Both the position numbers and the translations under genes were made by a program. A stretch of 64,000 nt of DNA, taken from the NCBI GenBank assembly GCA_028716385.1, contig JAQUPX010000005.1, positions 1 through 64,000 of the forward strand. The letters are read 5' to 3'. The DNA is from a bacterium. GTDB taxonomy: Bacteria; Hydrothermota; UBA3073; JACQXS01; JAQTXJ01. Below, in pieces: positions 42,436-52,283 of the stretch (positions within the stretch are counted from its first letter, which is position 1; every line of letters begins with the position of its first letter). The notes under the pieces were generated by a model. The model did no database searches and was not told the origin of the DNA. It saw only the letters and a list, made by a program, of their open reading frames with translations.

Positions 42436-45243
42436 CTACTTCAATAAAGTTATCTTTTTTGTGGATTTAAAATTATCTGTCTCAAATTTATAAAAATAGA
42501 TTCCGTTTGATATTTGTTTATGGTTATTATCGGTTCCATCCCAATTTATTGTATAATATCCGGGTTTTACTTTTTCGTTCAAAATGGTGCAGACGGTTCT
42601 TCCAGTGATATCATATATTTTTAAAGATACTTTACTGGTTACAGGTATTGCATAATGAATAAGTATGTTATTTGTAAATGGATTTGGGCAACCATTAGAT
42701 AAATTAAATTTTATTGGAATTGTTGGCTGTGTTTCAATTCCTACGGCTTTAAATGTCACAATTCCCATAAGTTCATTTATTTGCACAATTAAAGAGTCTG
42801 AAGAAGATGCGTAAACCCATACGCTTTCAGGTTTACTATCTTCAATTTTTAGATATCCTATTCCATTGATAATATGCACACTGTCGTCCATAATAACAGA
42901 TGTGTCGGGATATTGCTCTAAATGCCATACCCGCAACCATGCGTTATGGCTTGTTACATTGCCATTTATGTCTACGATTTCAAATATAACTGTATCTTGT
43001 ATCCCACCAACAAATGCTGTATCTGGTAAAGAACTAACAAGCCTTGCTTTAAAATGTAATAATTTTGTGCTACTAGCAACGGGAATAGCAGGCAAACCAT
43101 TTTTATAATTCATTTCTATTTCTATATTTTCAACTTCAGAATTTACAATTTTAATATGCCCACTTCCTTTGATAATGGGAATAGAATCTGGCGTCCCGTT
43201 CCAATCTATACTTGAATTGGAAGGGTCTGTATAATCTATGGATACCGTTCCATTCCATGTAGTATCTATTATAAATTGAGGTGTCATTGCAAGAAAAGTT
43301 ATCTGCATCGAATCATTTGTGATTATGTCTTCAGTTAATATAGGAACAAGATATGCTGCTTGATTTCCTGTTATAAAGGATATATCATTTTCCCATTTTG
43401 TTAATCCGGCTCCTTTTGCACAGATTGTTGAGGTTTCTACAGAATCATCTTTAATTTCTACCGTTCCTATACCTTTTGCTATTGGAATCATCGTACTTTC
43501 AGGCGTTGCAAATCCTGATGTTGTAAATATAGCAGTGTCATTAAATGTAGTATCTATCCTACCTGAATCATCTACTGCTTTAATTGTTCCGGAGATTAAT
43601 TGATGAACAAGGAATTGATTGCCATTTGTTTCTAATGTCCACCGAGTAGCACTATTTCCAGGGCTTTCAAAAGAAATATCTATGCTCTGATCTGGCCCAT
43701 TTCCACCAAGATATGCATTTAGATATTTGGCTTCGGCATCCACGAATTCAATATTTATTTCCTCTATTTCCGAATTTGTTACCCATATTTTTGCGACACC
43801 TTTTTGAATATGAGCAAGCGTTAATGATTTACCTGTGCCATATTCCATAAGTTTACAAGAGTTATTAGTATCATTGATTTCATATTTAACCCAACCGTTA
43901 TAAGTAGTATCCAATGTTCCTAACCCATCAACGGCGTATATAGATAAATTTGAAGTATCATTAACAATTACAGTGGTAGGTCCGATATTTTGCATAAGTA
44001 TAGCTTTCCCTGGTTGTTTAAAAGCATAAGCTGTTTTTTCTCCGAACATCCAATTGGGCAATAATTGTGGAGTTCCGGAACATATTGTTTTCATAATTAT
44101 GCCTGAATCCGCTTCGGTATCACGTAGGGTAAAACTTGCAAGTCCTGAAACAAGAGTTTGTTGTCCCGTAGGGGAAATTGATGCTGAAGGCGTTCCAAGT
44201 ATATCTGAAATTTTAAATTCTACCTTCGAAGAATTATTGTTAGGGTTGGGATTGCCGTCTCCTTTCATAGCTATTGCCAAAACACTTTTATCCACATTTT
44301 GCGTCCCATAGGTTCCAGAAACAGAGAATGGTGTAATATATAGGACTTCATCAATAGGTCTTACATTTACTACAATTGTATCAGAACCAAAGTAATCATG
44401 AGTTGCAATAAGAGTAAGGCTTTCGGATTCCACATCTGTTAAAAATAGATTTCCTTGTCCACCAATAAGTACACATTTCACAGCACTATCGCTTTGCAAA
44501 TTACTCAAGGCATCTATCATATTTATTGAATTATTTTTTATTCCTTCAATTGCCCGTACAGTTACAAGTGTGTCAACTATTGAACCTGTGAGAATTTTCC
44601 CTGATGCATCTACAAGACGAACTCTATATCTACCGCTCATTTCCGGATCTACATTTATTTTGCCGGGACCGGTTAGTAATATTCTTGAAGGTATTGAGCC
44701 ACAGGTGTCAAATGTAAAAACCGAAGGATGTGTAGATTTTAATGAATCTTGAGATATTCCATAAACAATAATATCTTCCGCCTCATAATTTTTAATCCAT
44801 ACTGCTCCTTCGCCTTTATCTAAAAGAATTGAATCAACTATTATTGTAGTATCAGGAAGAAAGTAGAGACTTGGGTCGGCAAAACAGAATTTGACTGAAT
44901 TATTTGGGTTTCCTTCAATTGCCTTTAATTTGACGACACCTGTATAATTTTTATCGGTCTCGTTTGAGCCAGGGATTTCTGCATTTACATAGAAAAGCGC
45001 AAACCCATTTACTCCAACACACGGGTCTACCCATGAATTATACTGTAAATATGTGGCATATTGAGCTTTAGAACTTTTGGTGTATATATTTGTTTTTGTT
45101 CTCTCTAGATTTGATCTGTATTTAGAATAAATTTCGTTAATTTTGCTCAAGGGTTTTTGATATGTTGCAGCTTTTATAGCCGTTACAGATACTCCAATGA
45201 AGACGTAAAATATTATTCCAAAAAGAAAAAATCTTTTATTCAT
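42436..45243 (-). CDS. Large secreted protein of repeated Ig-like domains with sorting-type tail
   Basis: 935 residues; signal peptide to about 'IKA-ATY' (26). The body has at least seven beta-rich units of 90-110 residues, each with a 'G-x-G-x-v-x-I-x-N-S-E-x-E' strand ('GEGAVWIKNYEAED', 'GSGHIKIVNSEVEN', 'GIGYLKIEDSKPES'). Such units resemble bacterial Ig-like stalk domains but I cannot name the family. The tail 'LSNGCPNPFTNNILIHYAIP...WDGTDNN...GIYFYKF...KKITLLK' is a sorting-type domain. Start after GGAGGG. Downstream of tsaD by 21 bases. Confidence 0.82.
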   Translation of the reverse strand: MNKRFFLFGIIFYVFIGVSVTAIKAATYQKPLSKINEIYSKYRSNLERTKTNIYTKSSKAQYATYLQYNSWVDPCVGVNGFALFYVNAEIPGSNETDKNYTGVVKLKAIEGNPNNSVKFCFADPSLYFLPDTTIIVDSILLDKGEGAVWIKNYEAEDIIVYGISQDSLKSTHPSVFTFDTCGSIPSRILLTGPGKINVDPEMSGRYRVRLVDASGKILTGSIVDTLVTVRAIEGIKNNSINMIDALSNLQSDSAVKCVLIGGQGNLFLTDVESESLTLIATHDYFGSDTIVVNVRPIDEVLYITPFSVSGTYGTQNVDKSVLAIAMKGDGNPNPNNNSSKVEFKISDILGTPSASISPTGQQTLVSGLASFTLRDTEADSGIIMKTICSGTPQLLPNWMFGEKTAYAFKQPGKAILMQNIGPTTVIVNDTSNLSIYAVDGLGTLDTTYNGWVKYEINDTNNSCKLMEYGTGKSLTLAHIQKGVAKIWVTNSEIEEINIEFVDAEAKYLNAYLGGNGPDQSIDISFESPGNSATRWTLETNGNQFLVHQLISGTIKAVDDSGRIDTTFNDTAIFTTSGFATPESTMIPIAKGIGTVEIKDDSVETSTICAKGAGLTKWENDISFITGNQAAYLVPILTEDIITNDSMQITFLAMTPQFIIDTTWNGTVSIDYTDPSNSSIDWNGTPDSIPIIKGSGHIKIVNSEVENIEIEMNYKNGLPAIPVASSTKLLHFKARLVSSLPDTAFVGGIQDTVIFEIVDINGNVTSHNAWLRVWHLEQYPDTSVIMDDSVHIINGIGYLKIEDSKPESVWVYASSSDSLIVQINELMGIVTFKAVGIETQPTIPIKFNLSNGCPNPFTNNILIHYAIPVTSKVSLKIYDITGRTVCTILNEKVKPGYYTINWDGTDNNHKQISNGIYFYKFETDNFKSTKKITLLK

Positions 45244-45264
45244 ATGCCCTCCCTATTCCTTTTG

Positions 45265-46242
45265 TTAATTTTTTATTAAACTGACTCGCGAATTTGCTTT
45301 GATGTTAAACGGGGAGATTATTCCTTTCTTGAAGTAATGTTGAGCACAAAGAGCTATCATAACTGCATTGTCTGTGCAAAATTCTTTTTCCGGACAATAG
45401 AATTTTATTCTATGTTGCTTACTGATTTCCATAAACCTCTTACGTAGTTTATTATTTCTTGATACGCCCCCTGATATACCAATAGTGTTAGCTTTTAATT
45501 TTAAAGCACATTCAAAAGTTGTATTTGTTAGAGAATCTATAACCGCTTTCTGAAAACTTGCCGCAACATCTGTTATTTCTGCATTCAGATTATTTTTTAG
45601 ATAGTAAAGCACTGCTGTTTTAATTCCACTAAAACTAAAATTATAATTTTTTAGTTTGGAACAGGGAAATTTTATTGCTATGGGGTTGCCTTTTTCTGCA
45701 AGCTCTTCAATAGCTTGCCCACCGGGGTAACTTAACTTAAGCATACGAGCAACCTTATCAAAAGATTCCCCCGCAGCATCATCTAAAGTTCTACCCATTA
45801 TTTTATAGTCGCCCCTCTTTTTTACATATACAAGCTCTGTGTGTCCCCCGGATACAACAAGGCAAACAAAAGGGCAAGATATTTTATTTTCTATAAATAA
45901 AGAAAATATATGCCCTTCAATATGATTTACAGCATAAAAAGGTAAATTCCGTATATAACTTAAAGATTTTGCAAAAGAAAGTCCAACAAGCAATGAACCT
46001 ATAAGTCCAGGTCCATAAGTTGCAGATATATTATCAAGATTATCAAAACCTACTGGTTTAACTGCTTCTTCTACCGTAAGAGTGATGTTTTTGAGATGGT
46101 CTCTTGCCGCAAGTTCGGGCATTACTCCTCCATATTTTGAATGAAAAACCTGTGAAAATACAATATTAGACAACACTTTCCCATCTTTTACACACGATGC
46201 GCTTGTATCATCGCAAGATGTATCTATACCAAGCGTTATCAT
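45265..46242 (-). CDS. tsaD: tRNA threonylcarbamoyladenosine synthesis protein TsaD
   Basis: 325 residues, family length. Makes t6A37 on ANN-decoding tRNAs with TsaB/C/E. 'GIDTSCDDTSAS' opens the ASKHA fold, 'HIEGH' near 108 gives the two metal His, and 'VSGGHTELVYV' and 'GISGGVSRNNKLR' follow. Its ATG overlaps the YbbR-domain gene by ATGA. Confidence 0.97.
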   Translation of the reverse strand: MITLGIDTSCDDTSASCVKDGKVLSNIVFSQVFHSKYGGVMPELAARDHLKNITLTVEEAVKPVGFDNLDNISATYGPGLIGSLLVGLSFAKSLSYIRNLPFYAVNHIEGHIFSLFIENKISCPFVCLVVSGGHTELVYVKKRGDYKIMGRTLDDAAGESFDKVARMLKLSYPGGQAIEELAEKGNPIAIKFPCSKLKNYNFSFSGIKTAVLYYLKNNLNAEITDVAASFQKAVIDSLTNTTFECALKLKANTIGISGGVSRNNKLRKRFMEISKQHRIKFYCPEKEFCTDNAVMIALCAQHYFKKGIISPFNIKANSRVSLIKN

Positions 46243-46856
46243 AGCTTAGGTTTTAAAATTACAATTACTGAGTCAATATTGCTTGTTACATCTTCAGGAA
46301 TAAGTAGCTTTAAATGTAAAGTTTCGGGGAAATTTTCCACAAAAGGAATTTGCTCTGTAAGTATAGCAGATATAGGGTAGACATCTCCACTCCCTCCTGT
46401 AATCTCTACAAAAGAAGGATTTATTTCAGTTATGTAATTGTTCTTCATATCAGGAACAATTTTTACTTGTTTTTTTATTCTTTTATCTATTCGTATGACA
46501 AAACTTCCTGGATTAGGGGGTTCTTTGACGATAATTTTAGAGCCATTTGGGATATTAATATTATCTTCTTTGAGGTCGATTCTATGCCAGCCAATACCTT
46601 TAGAACTTAAATCTAATATTATTTTTAATCTTTTGTCAACCCACAACAGTTCTTTGCCACTACCTTTGAGTGTAACTTGAACTTCTTGAGGCGGTAGTTT
46701 TACCACAGAAAGTCCACTTCTTAGGTTAGTGTAGAATACTGGTATTCTTACTTCTTTTTCGTATATTTTTTCTGTAGCTACATAAAACCATAATAATACT
46801 GCAGTTAAAAAAGAAAAGACTTTTAACCCTTTGTTTGCAACAATTGATTTAAACAT
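46239..46856 (-). CDS. YbbR/CdaR-domain membrane-anchored protein
   Basis: 205 residues. An N-terminal membrane helix (13-27, 'VFSFLTAVLLWFYVA') is followed by two YbbR domains (about 30-115 and 118-205). In Firmicutes CdaR regulates c-di-AMP synthase CdaA; no cdaA-like gene is next to it here, so the partner is unknown. A weak TATAAA lies 12 bases before the ATG and there is no ribosome site. Confidence 0.82.
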   Translation of the reverse strand: MFKSIVANKGLKVFSFLTAVLLWFYVATEKIYEKEVRIPVFYTNLRSGLSVVKLPPQEVQVTLKGSGKELLWVDKRLKIILDLSSKGIGWHRIDLKEDNINIPNGSKIIVKEPPNPGSFVIRIDKRIKKQVKIVPDMKNNYITEINPSFVEITGGSGDVYPISAILTEQIPFVENFPETLHLKLLIPEDVTSNIDSVIVILKPKL

Positions 46857-47067
46857 CTTACTTTAGTATTTATATAAGATAATCGAAAATTGCAAGAAAA
46901 AAATTAATTTGTATTATATATCAAGGGAATATAATAACTATAAATTGCAATAACTATCATTATTATTTTTTAAAATTACAGTAATTCTAAAAACTTTTGT
47001 TGACAAACATATAATTTTATATACTTATTTTAATCAATATAAGGCTATTTTAAATTAGGGAGGGAAA

Positions 47068-48507
47068 ATGATGATATATTTATTATTTCTTATATATCCT
47101 TTTCATACAAATTGGGTAAATACAGATGCTCAGGGATTATTATTTACAGCTGCACCATTCGTTCCACCAAAGCATACGCTATATTTACAACTTACTCCTT
47201 TTCTTGGTTATGGGCATAAACCTGATATGGCTTATAATCCACCCACCGCCCATGATACCGGAGATTTGCACTATTATGTTTTTGGGACAGAAATGTTAGG
47301 CTATACACCGATGTCCCAAGTAGAATTATTTGTAGGTGGGCAAACTTTTGTAAAATATTTATGGACTATACCTTATCCATTATATAGGGTAGATGTAAGG
47401 AAGATAGCTCCTTATCCGCAAGTGTGGGGGGGGGTAAAAATTGTGTTTCCTTCTCCGGATAAAAAATTGTCTTTTGGTGTAATAATGCATGGTGCGTATT
47501 GGATTGAAGCAGGAGAAAGTGGTAAAACAGATCCACCTGCAATCGCACATGATTTTAAAGGTACTGAAAAAACGGCTTATGAAGCGGGAGGACGGGGACT
47601 TTTTGGCGCGAAATTCCCTATTGGTAATTTTTATGTAAGCGGTGGCGCTATTTTTGCATCAGTCAAAAAACTAGTAGGAGATTCTTCATTTACGTTTATA
47701 GGTATAAATGCAGGATACGAATTAACAATGTGGCCTTATTTTCATCCGGGGGTAGAATATATAAAGCAGGATACATTTACCGCAATTGTGCCTCAATTGA
47801 AATTATTGTTGGGTATAGTAAATCTTAATTTTGGTCTTGCATTGCCTATGAATAATTTTGACTGGGTCCCTGATTATCGAGATTCAATTCAGAAATATCC
47901 GGGGACTATGGCTTCTTTGAATGTAGGTTATACTTTCCCTAGTGTGCCCCCTCCTCTTAAAAACATAGTAATTACAGGGAAAGCTATTGACTCCATATCA
48001 CTTGAACCGGTTCAAATAAGTCTTGCATTTATTGGCCCTGAATGTGGTAAAATGAAAAGCAAAAAAGATGGGTCATATATAATAAAGATCGGAGCGGCGG
48101 GAGCATATAGGCTTGGAATAGAAGCCCCGGATTATAAATGGCAGGAAAGAATATTTGAACTCATGGATTTTGATACTGTAAATGCCGATTTTGTTCTTAA
48201 AAGAAAAGAGGTTAACTGGTCCATAGAAGGTAAGGTTTTAAGTAAGAAAACTAAAAAAGGTATTCCCGCTACCGTTAAATTAGCCGGTAAAAGAGGTAAC
48301 GAGGTTCTTACTGACCCTGAAACAGGGGCATTCAGAATATGGGTTCACAGTGGAACATATAATTTGATTGTTTCTGCGGAAGGATATCAAACAGTAACAT
48401 ATCGTAAAGTTAATATTAAAAATTTAAAAACTTTGCGTAATAACATACTTTTACTTCCCGAAGGGATGCAAGCATCCTCAAAAGGTGGTAAAGGGAAGAA
48501 AAAATAA
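47068..48507 (+). CDS. Outer-membrane-like protein with two carboxypeptidase-regulatory domains
   Basis: 479 residues; a short signal-like start (to about 21) then 280 residues rich in aromatic beta strands alternating with 'GVKIVFPSPDKK'-type loops, as in outer-membrane barrels or surface shells. Residues 305-385 and 385-465 are two CarboxypepD_reg-like domains ('GKAIDSISLEPVQISLAF', 'GKVLSKKTKKGIPATVKLAG'). The C-terminus is lysine/glycine rich. Strong GGGAGGG ribosome site. A run of nine G at 47426-47434 in the coding region would cause frameshifts by slippage. Confidence 0.7.
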   Translation: MMIYLLFLIYPFHTNWVNTDAQGLLFTAAPFVPPKHTLYLQLTPFLGYGHKPDMAYNPPTAHDTGDLHYYVFGTEMLGYTPMSQVELFVGGQTFVKYLWTIPYPLYRVDVRKIAPYPQVWGGVKIVFPSPDKKLSFGVIMHGAYWIEAGESGKTDPPAIAHDFKGTEKTAYEAGGRGLFGAKFPIGNFYVSGGAIFASVKKLVGDSSFTFIGINAGYELTMWPYFHPGVEYIKQDTFTAIVPQLKLLLGIVNLNFGLALPMNNFDWVPDYRDSIQKYPGTMASLNVGYTFPSVPPPLKNIVITGKAIDSISLEPVQISLAFIGPECGKMKSKKDGSYIIKIGAAGAYRLGIEAPDYKWQERIFELMDFDTVNADFVLKRKEVNWSIEGKVLSKKTKKGIPATVKLAGKRGNEVLTDPETGAFRIWVHSGTYNLIVSAEGYQTVTYRKVNIKNLKTLRNNILLLPEGMQASSKGGKGKKK

Positions 48508-48936
48508 GTGACCCTTAAAGTTAAGAAACTAACCAATAGGGCTAAGTTTCCGCAATATCAAACAGAAGGTGCTGCAGGGTTAGATTTGTATTCAATAGAA
48601 GATAAAATATTAAAAGCAGGGAAGTTTTCAACTATAAGTACGGGAATTGTGATTGAAATTCCTAAAGGATATGAGGGGCAAATAAGACCAAGAAGTGGAC
48701 TTGCTTTTAATTATGGAATTGGAATTTTGAACTCTCCTGGGACGATTGATTCAGATTACAGAGGTGAAATAAAAATAATTCTATTTAACTTGAGTTCAGA
48801 AGACTTTAAAGTAAAAAAAGGAATGAGGATTGCGCAACTTATTATTTCTAAAATATATCACTGTAAAGTAGTAACCGAAAATAAACTTTCAAAAACAAAA
48901 CGAGGCATAGATGGATTCGGTTCAACAGGGATGTAA
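48508..48936 (+). CDS. dut: Deoxyuridine 5'-triphosphate nucleotidohydrolase
   Basis: 142 residues, trimeric dUTPase. Motifs: 'GAAGLDLY' (about 22), 'RPRSGLAFNYGIGI' (about 62), 'GTIDSDYRGEI' (about 83) and the flexible C-terminal 'RGIDGFGSTG' that closes over the nucleotide. A GTG start follows the previous stop with no gap. Its end overlaps the next gene by 26 bases. Confidence 0.96.
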   Translation: MTLKVKKLTNRAKFPQYQTEGAAGLDLYSIEDKILKAGKFSTISTGIVIEIPKGYEGQIRPRSGLAFNYGIGILNSPGTIDSDYRGEIKIILFNLSSEDFKVKKGMRIAQLIISKIYHCKVVTENKLSKTKRGIDGFGSTGM

Positions 48937-49924
48937 AATAATAGTCTCTGTCTGGCCTGGACTGGGAGATGTGGTTTTTGCTACACCTGTATTTGAAGCA
49001 TTGCGAGATAAAATGCCAGATGCAAAGGTTACAGCATTAGTGTGGTCAAAAGGAGGAAAAGAACTCTTGAAAAATAATCCTTTCATAGATGATATTGTGG
49101 AAGGGTCTATTTTTAATTTTGTTTCGAAATTTAAAAATTATGATATAGGAATACAATGCTCACAACCTGTGCAACTTCTTTTTATGCTTGCAGGGATAAA
49201 ACAAAGAATAAGCTTTAATGGGAATCCACTGTGGTGGTTATATCCTGTGGATTCAAATAATTTACACTCTTACGAATATTATCTCAAAACAGTAACTAAA
49301 ATAGATGGGACAGAGCCAAAAGAAAAACCCGAATGCAATGTATTCCTTAGCGAGTCGGATGAAAAATTTGCAAAAGAAGAACTAAAAAAAATAGCGAAGC
49401 CTATTGTAGCCATACACCCTGGCGCAAGATGCAATAAAAATAAACGATGGGGAACGGATAATTTTGTTGAACTTGCAAAGGCTCTTATAGGTAAATATAA
49501 TGCTAAAATAATTTTTATTGGAGGTAAGGAGGATGTAGCATTGTCGAATTATATAAAGCAACAATTATCTTCCTGTTCGGATAAAATTATTGATTTTACC
49601 GGTAAAATATCAATACTCCAATCCGCCGCAATTATTAAAAATTGTAATTTATTTATTGGAAATGCATCCGGTCCAACACATATTGCAGCTGCTATAGGAA
49701 CTCCCGTAATCGCAATATATGGAGCAGATAATCCTGTTAATTTTAGTCCACCCGGGAAAAAAGTAAAGGTAATTACTCCAACTAACAAATGCGCACCCTG
49801 TTTCCATTTTTATCGCAACTTTTTTTGGGGTATGAGATTACGATATATCCCGACCTGTAGAGCATTAAAAACCATTAAGGTAGAAACAGTATTAAATGTA
49901 TGCAAAGAAATTTTAGAAAATTAA
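48911..49924 (+). CDS. GT9 heptosyltransferase-like glycosyltransferase
   Basis: 337 residues. 'SVWPGLGDVVFATPVFEALR' near 12-31 and 'VAIHPGARCNKNKRW' near 165 are GT9 signatures, with the nucleotide-sugar site 'GNASGPTHIAAAIGTPVIAIYG' near 250-272. Works in lipopolysaccharide core or similar glycan assembly. It overlaps dut at its start and the PASTA gene at its end by 25 bases, so all three are one transcript. Confidence 0.87.
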   Translation: MDSVQQGCKIIVSVWPGLGDVVFATPVFEALRDKMPDAKVTALVWSKGGKELLKNNPFIDDIVEGSIFNFVSKFKNYDIGIQCSQPVQLLFMLAGIKQRISFNGNPLWWLYPVDSNNLHSYEYYLKTVTKIDGTEPKEKPECNVFLSESDEKFAKEELKKIAKPIVAIHPGARCNKNKRWGTDNFVELAKALIGKYNAKIIFIGGKEDVALSNYIKQQLSSCSDKIIDFTGKISILQSAAIIKNCNLFIGNASGPTHIAAAIGTPVIAIYGADNPVNFSPPGKKVKVITPTNKCAPCFHFYRNFFWGMRLRYIPTCRALKTIKVETVLNVCKEILEN

Positions 49925-50661
49925 CAAGGCGATATCAAAAAAGAGAACTGCCTACTTTTGTATGGGTTCTTATAATGTTATTTAGTATGTCCATTGCGGG
50001 GATATTGGTTTTTAATTTTATTGCATTGCCTTTATGGGTAGGCGTTAATGAAGAAATTACCGTTCCGGATGTATGCGGAAGACCGATAGAAGAAGCAAAA
50101 AATGAGCTAATAAAAGCAGGACTTAAGTTTGAAATAAAAGCTCAACAGTTTAGCAACTTGCCTAAAGATATTGTTATATCTCAATATCCGTTGCCTGCAA
50201 GAAAAGTTATAAAAGAAAAGGTTGTAGAACTTTCTGTTTCAAGAGGCAAAGAAAAAATCAAAATCCCATGGGTAGAAGGTATGTCATTATCTCAAGCACA
50301 GAACCTGTTAAAAAGCGCAGGGCTTGAAATAGGTGAAATAATATATGAATACTCGGCCCAGGCTACCCCGGATAATGTAATAGGAACAGAGCCTAAAATT
50401 GATGCAGTGGTCTATAAAGGCTCTAAAGTTAACATAATTGTAAGTCAGGGAGAACCTGAGACAATTGCGCCAAATTTCATAGGTATGTCATTAAGGGAAG
50501 TGCAGGAAGAAGCTGGTAAAATGGGTATAGTTGTGGAAGTTAAGTATGTCGCAAAAGCTTCGCCTCTCGGCATGATAATAATTCAAAAACCTCCTGCCGG
50601 GGTAACAATCAAAAAAGGAGAATCTTTAGAATTAACTGTTGGTAGTCCACGAAAGTATTGA
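49900..50661 (+). CDS. Membrane-anchored protein with three PASTA domains
   Basis: 253 residues. A lysine/arginine-rich start, a membrane helix at about 20-44, then PASTA domains at about 50-118, 120-187 and 188-250 (each with 'V-P/W-x-x-G-x-x-x-x-x-A' and ending near 'I-V-S-x-G'). PASTA domains bind peptidoglycan or beta-lactam-like groups. There is no kinase domain in front. It could place cell-wall synthesis, but only the architecture is sure. Confidence 0.9.
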   Translation: MQRNFRKLTRRYQKRELPTFVWVLIMLFSMSIAGILVFNFIALPLWVGVNEEITVPDVCGRPIEEAKNELIKAGLKFEIKAQQFSNLPKDIVISQYPLPARKVIKEKVVELSVSRGKEKIKIPWVEGMSLSQAQNLLKSAGLEIGEIIYEYSAQATPDNVIGTEPKIDAVVYKGSKVNIIVSQGEPETIAPNFIGMSLREVQEEAGKMGIVVEVKYVAKASPLGMIIIQKPPAGVTIKKGESLELTVGSPRKY

Positions 50662-50665
50662 AATC

Positions 50666-51919
50666 TTAACTTAACCCCTTATCTCCAATGTCTTTCCTGT
50701 AATACATTCCTTCAAAATAAACCTTAGAAATTGCACTATAAACATTATCTTTTGCGCCTTTTAATGTATTGCCTAAACCGGTTATACCCATAACTCTACC
50801 ACCTGCAGTAATTATTTTATTGTCTTTTGTTGATGTCCCCGCATGAAAAACTGTGCAACCATTTGTTGGAACTTTCGATAACCCGGTTATTTCTTTTCCT
50901 TTTTCATAATTACCGGGATAACCGGCAGATGCTAATACTACACATATTGCATATTCGTTTTTGAATTTTATTTTAACGGACTTTAAATTACCCTCTATTG
51001 TGGCAAGAATCGGTTCCATTAAATCTGAATCTATTAATGGTAATATGGCTTGAGTCTCTGGGTCACCAAATCTACAGTTAAATTCAAGCACTTTGTGCCC
51101 CTTGGCCGTTATCATAAGACCTGCATATAATATGCCTTTGTAAGTTATGCCGTCTTTTTTCATTCCCCAAACACACGGAGCAAGTACATTTTCAACGATA
51201 TTCCCAACCTCTTTCTCCGTTAATACTGCTCTTGCATAAGCTCCCATCCCACCCGTATTCAACCCTTTGTCGCCCTCCATAAGTTTTTTATGGTCTTGAG
51301 AAGGAACTAACGGAATAAAATCTTTCCCGTCAGTAAAAGCAAGGACGGACACTTCTTCTCCTTCAAGATATTCTTCTATAACTACTTTATCTCCTGCTTC
51401 ACCAAACGTCTTTTCACTCATCATAGTACTTAATGCAACATTTGCTTCTTTTTCTGTTTCTGCTATTATTACGCCTTTACCGGCCGCAAGCCCGGAAGCT
51501 TTTATAACTATAGGATACGTCCTATTGGATTTTATAAATTTTTGTGCCGCTTCTAATTTGTAAAATGTTTCAAAATCCGCCGTAGGGATATTTGTATCTC
51601 TCATTATCTTTTTGGAATAAGATTTGTCGGATTCTATCATAGCGCCTCGTTTTGTAGGACCGAATGTTTTGTTCTTGGGGAGTTCATCTACAATCCCATC
51701 AGCAAGAGGTGTCTCGGGCCCGACTACAACAATGTCAACATTCTGTGCAAACTTTATTAACTCGCCTATATTTTCAGATTTTATGGGGACGCATTCTGCT
51801 AATTCAGCTATTCCCGGGTTACCGGGTGCCGCATAAATCTTATCAACAAGGGATGATTGTGCAAGTTTCCATACAATAGTATGCTCGCGACCGCCACTGC
51901 CTATTACAAGAATTTTCAT
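50666..51919 (-). CDS. purD: Phosphoribosylamine-glycine ligase
   Basis: 417 residues from the ATG at 51919; an upstream in-frame start at 52045 would add 42 residues translated from inside the TSUP gene and is rejected. 'MKILVIGSGGREH' is the family opening, with ATP-grasp loops 'KASGLAAGKGVIIAE' near 145 and 'NTGGMGAYA' near 228. Second step of purine synthesis. ATGA overlap with the gene before it. Confidence 0.97.
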   Translation of the reverse strand: MKILVIGSGGREHTIVWKLAQSSLVDKIYAAPGNPGIAELAECVPIKSENIGELIKFAQNVDIVVVGPETPLADGIVDELPKNKTFGPTKRGAMIESDKSYSKKIMRDTNIPTADFETFYKLEAAQKFIKSNRTYPIVIKASGLAAGKGVIIAETEKEANVALSTMMSEKTFGEAGDKVVIEEYLEGEEVSVLAFTDGKDFIPLVPSQDHKKLMEGDKGLNTGGMGAYARAVLTEKEVGNIVENVLAPCVWGMKKDGITYKGILYAGLMITAKGHKVLEFNCRFGDPETQAILPLIDSDLMEPILATIEGNLKSVKIKFKNEYAICVVLASAGYPGNYEKGKEITGLSKVPTNGCTVFHAGTSTKDNKIITAGGRVMGITGLGNTLKGAKDNVYSAISKVYFEGMYYRKDIGDKGLS

Positions 51920-52275
51920 TTTGAGAAAAACATTTTTACGGATGTTAAAAGTAATGCTACGGCAAAAATCTTTCTTAAAACTATGTCCGGTATGCCAATT
52001 GCCATTTTTGCCCCAAATAATCCCCCAATAAAAAATCCAATGCATATGAACATAGCCGCTTTTATGTCTACATAACCCTGTTTGTAGTAGACAAGGGCTG
52101 CAAGCAACCCAATTGGTAAAACTAAAAATGCAAGCGTAGTGCCTTGCGCCTGATGTTGGGACATCTTAAATATATAAACTAAAGCAGGAATAACAATAAT
52201 CCCGCCACCAATTCCAAGTAATCCACTGATAATTCCGGTTATTAAACCTAATGCTATGTATAAAATTAAAGACAT
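51916..52275 (-). CDS. Half-size TSUP (TauE/SafE-type) membrane protein
   Basis: 119 residues from the ATG at 52275. This start puts the family motif 'ISGLLGIGGGIIVIPALV' at 14-31 where it usually lies; an ATG at 52302 would sit inside the upstream gene. Four membrane helices; complete TSUP proteins have two such repeats in about 250 residues. A short one like this would have to dimerise. Substrate (sulfite, sulfonate or other anion) unknown. Confidence 0.8.
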   Translation of the reverse strand: MSLILYIALGLITGIISGLLGIGGGIIVIPALVYIFKMSQHQAQGTTLAFLVLPIGLLAALVYYKQGYVDIKAAMFICIGFFIGGLFGAKMAIGIPDIVLRKIFAVALLLTSVKMFFSK

Positions 52276-52283
52276 ATTATTGA

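Noticed and set aside
47000-47028. Promoter TTGACA...TATACT before the gene at 47068
   Set aside because: The spacer is only 14 bases, and at 17 bases the -10 is poor.
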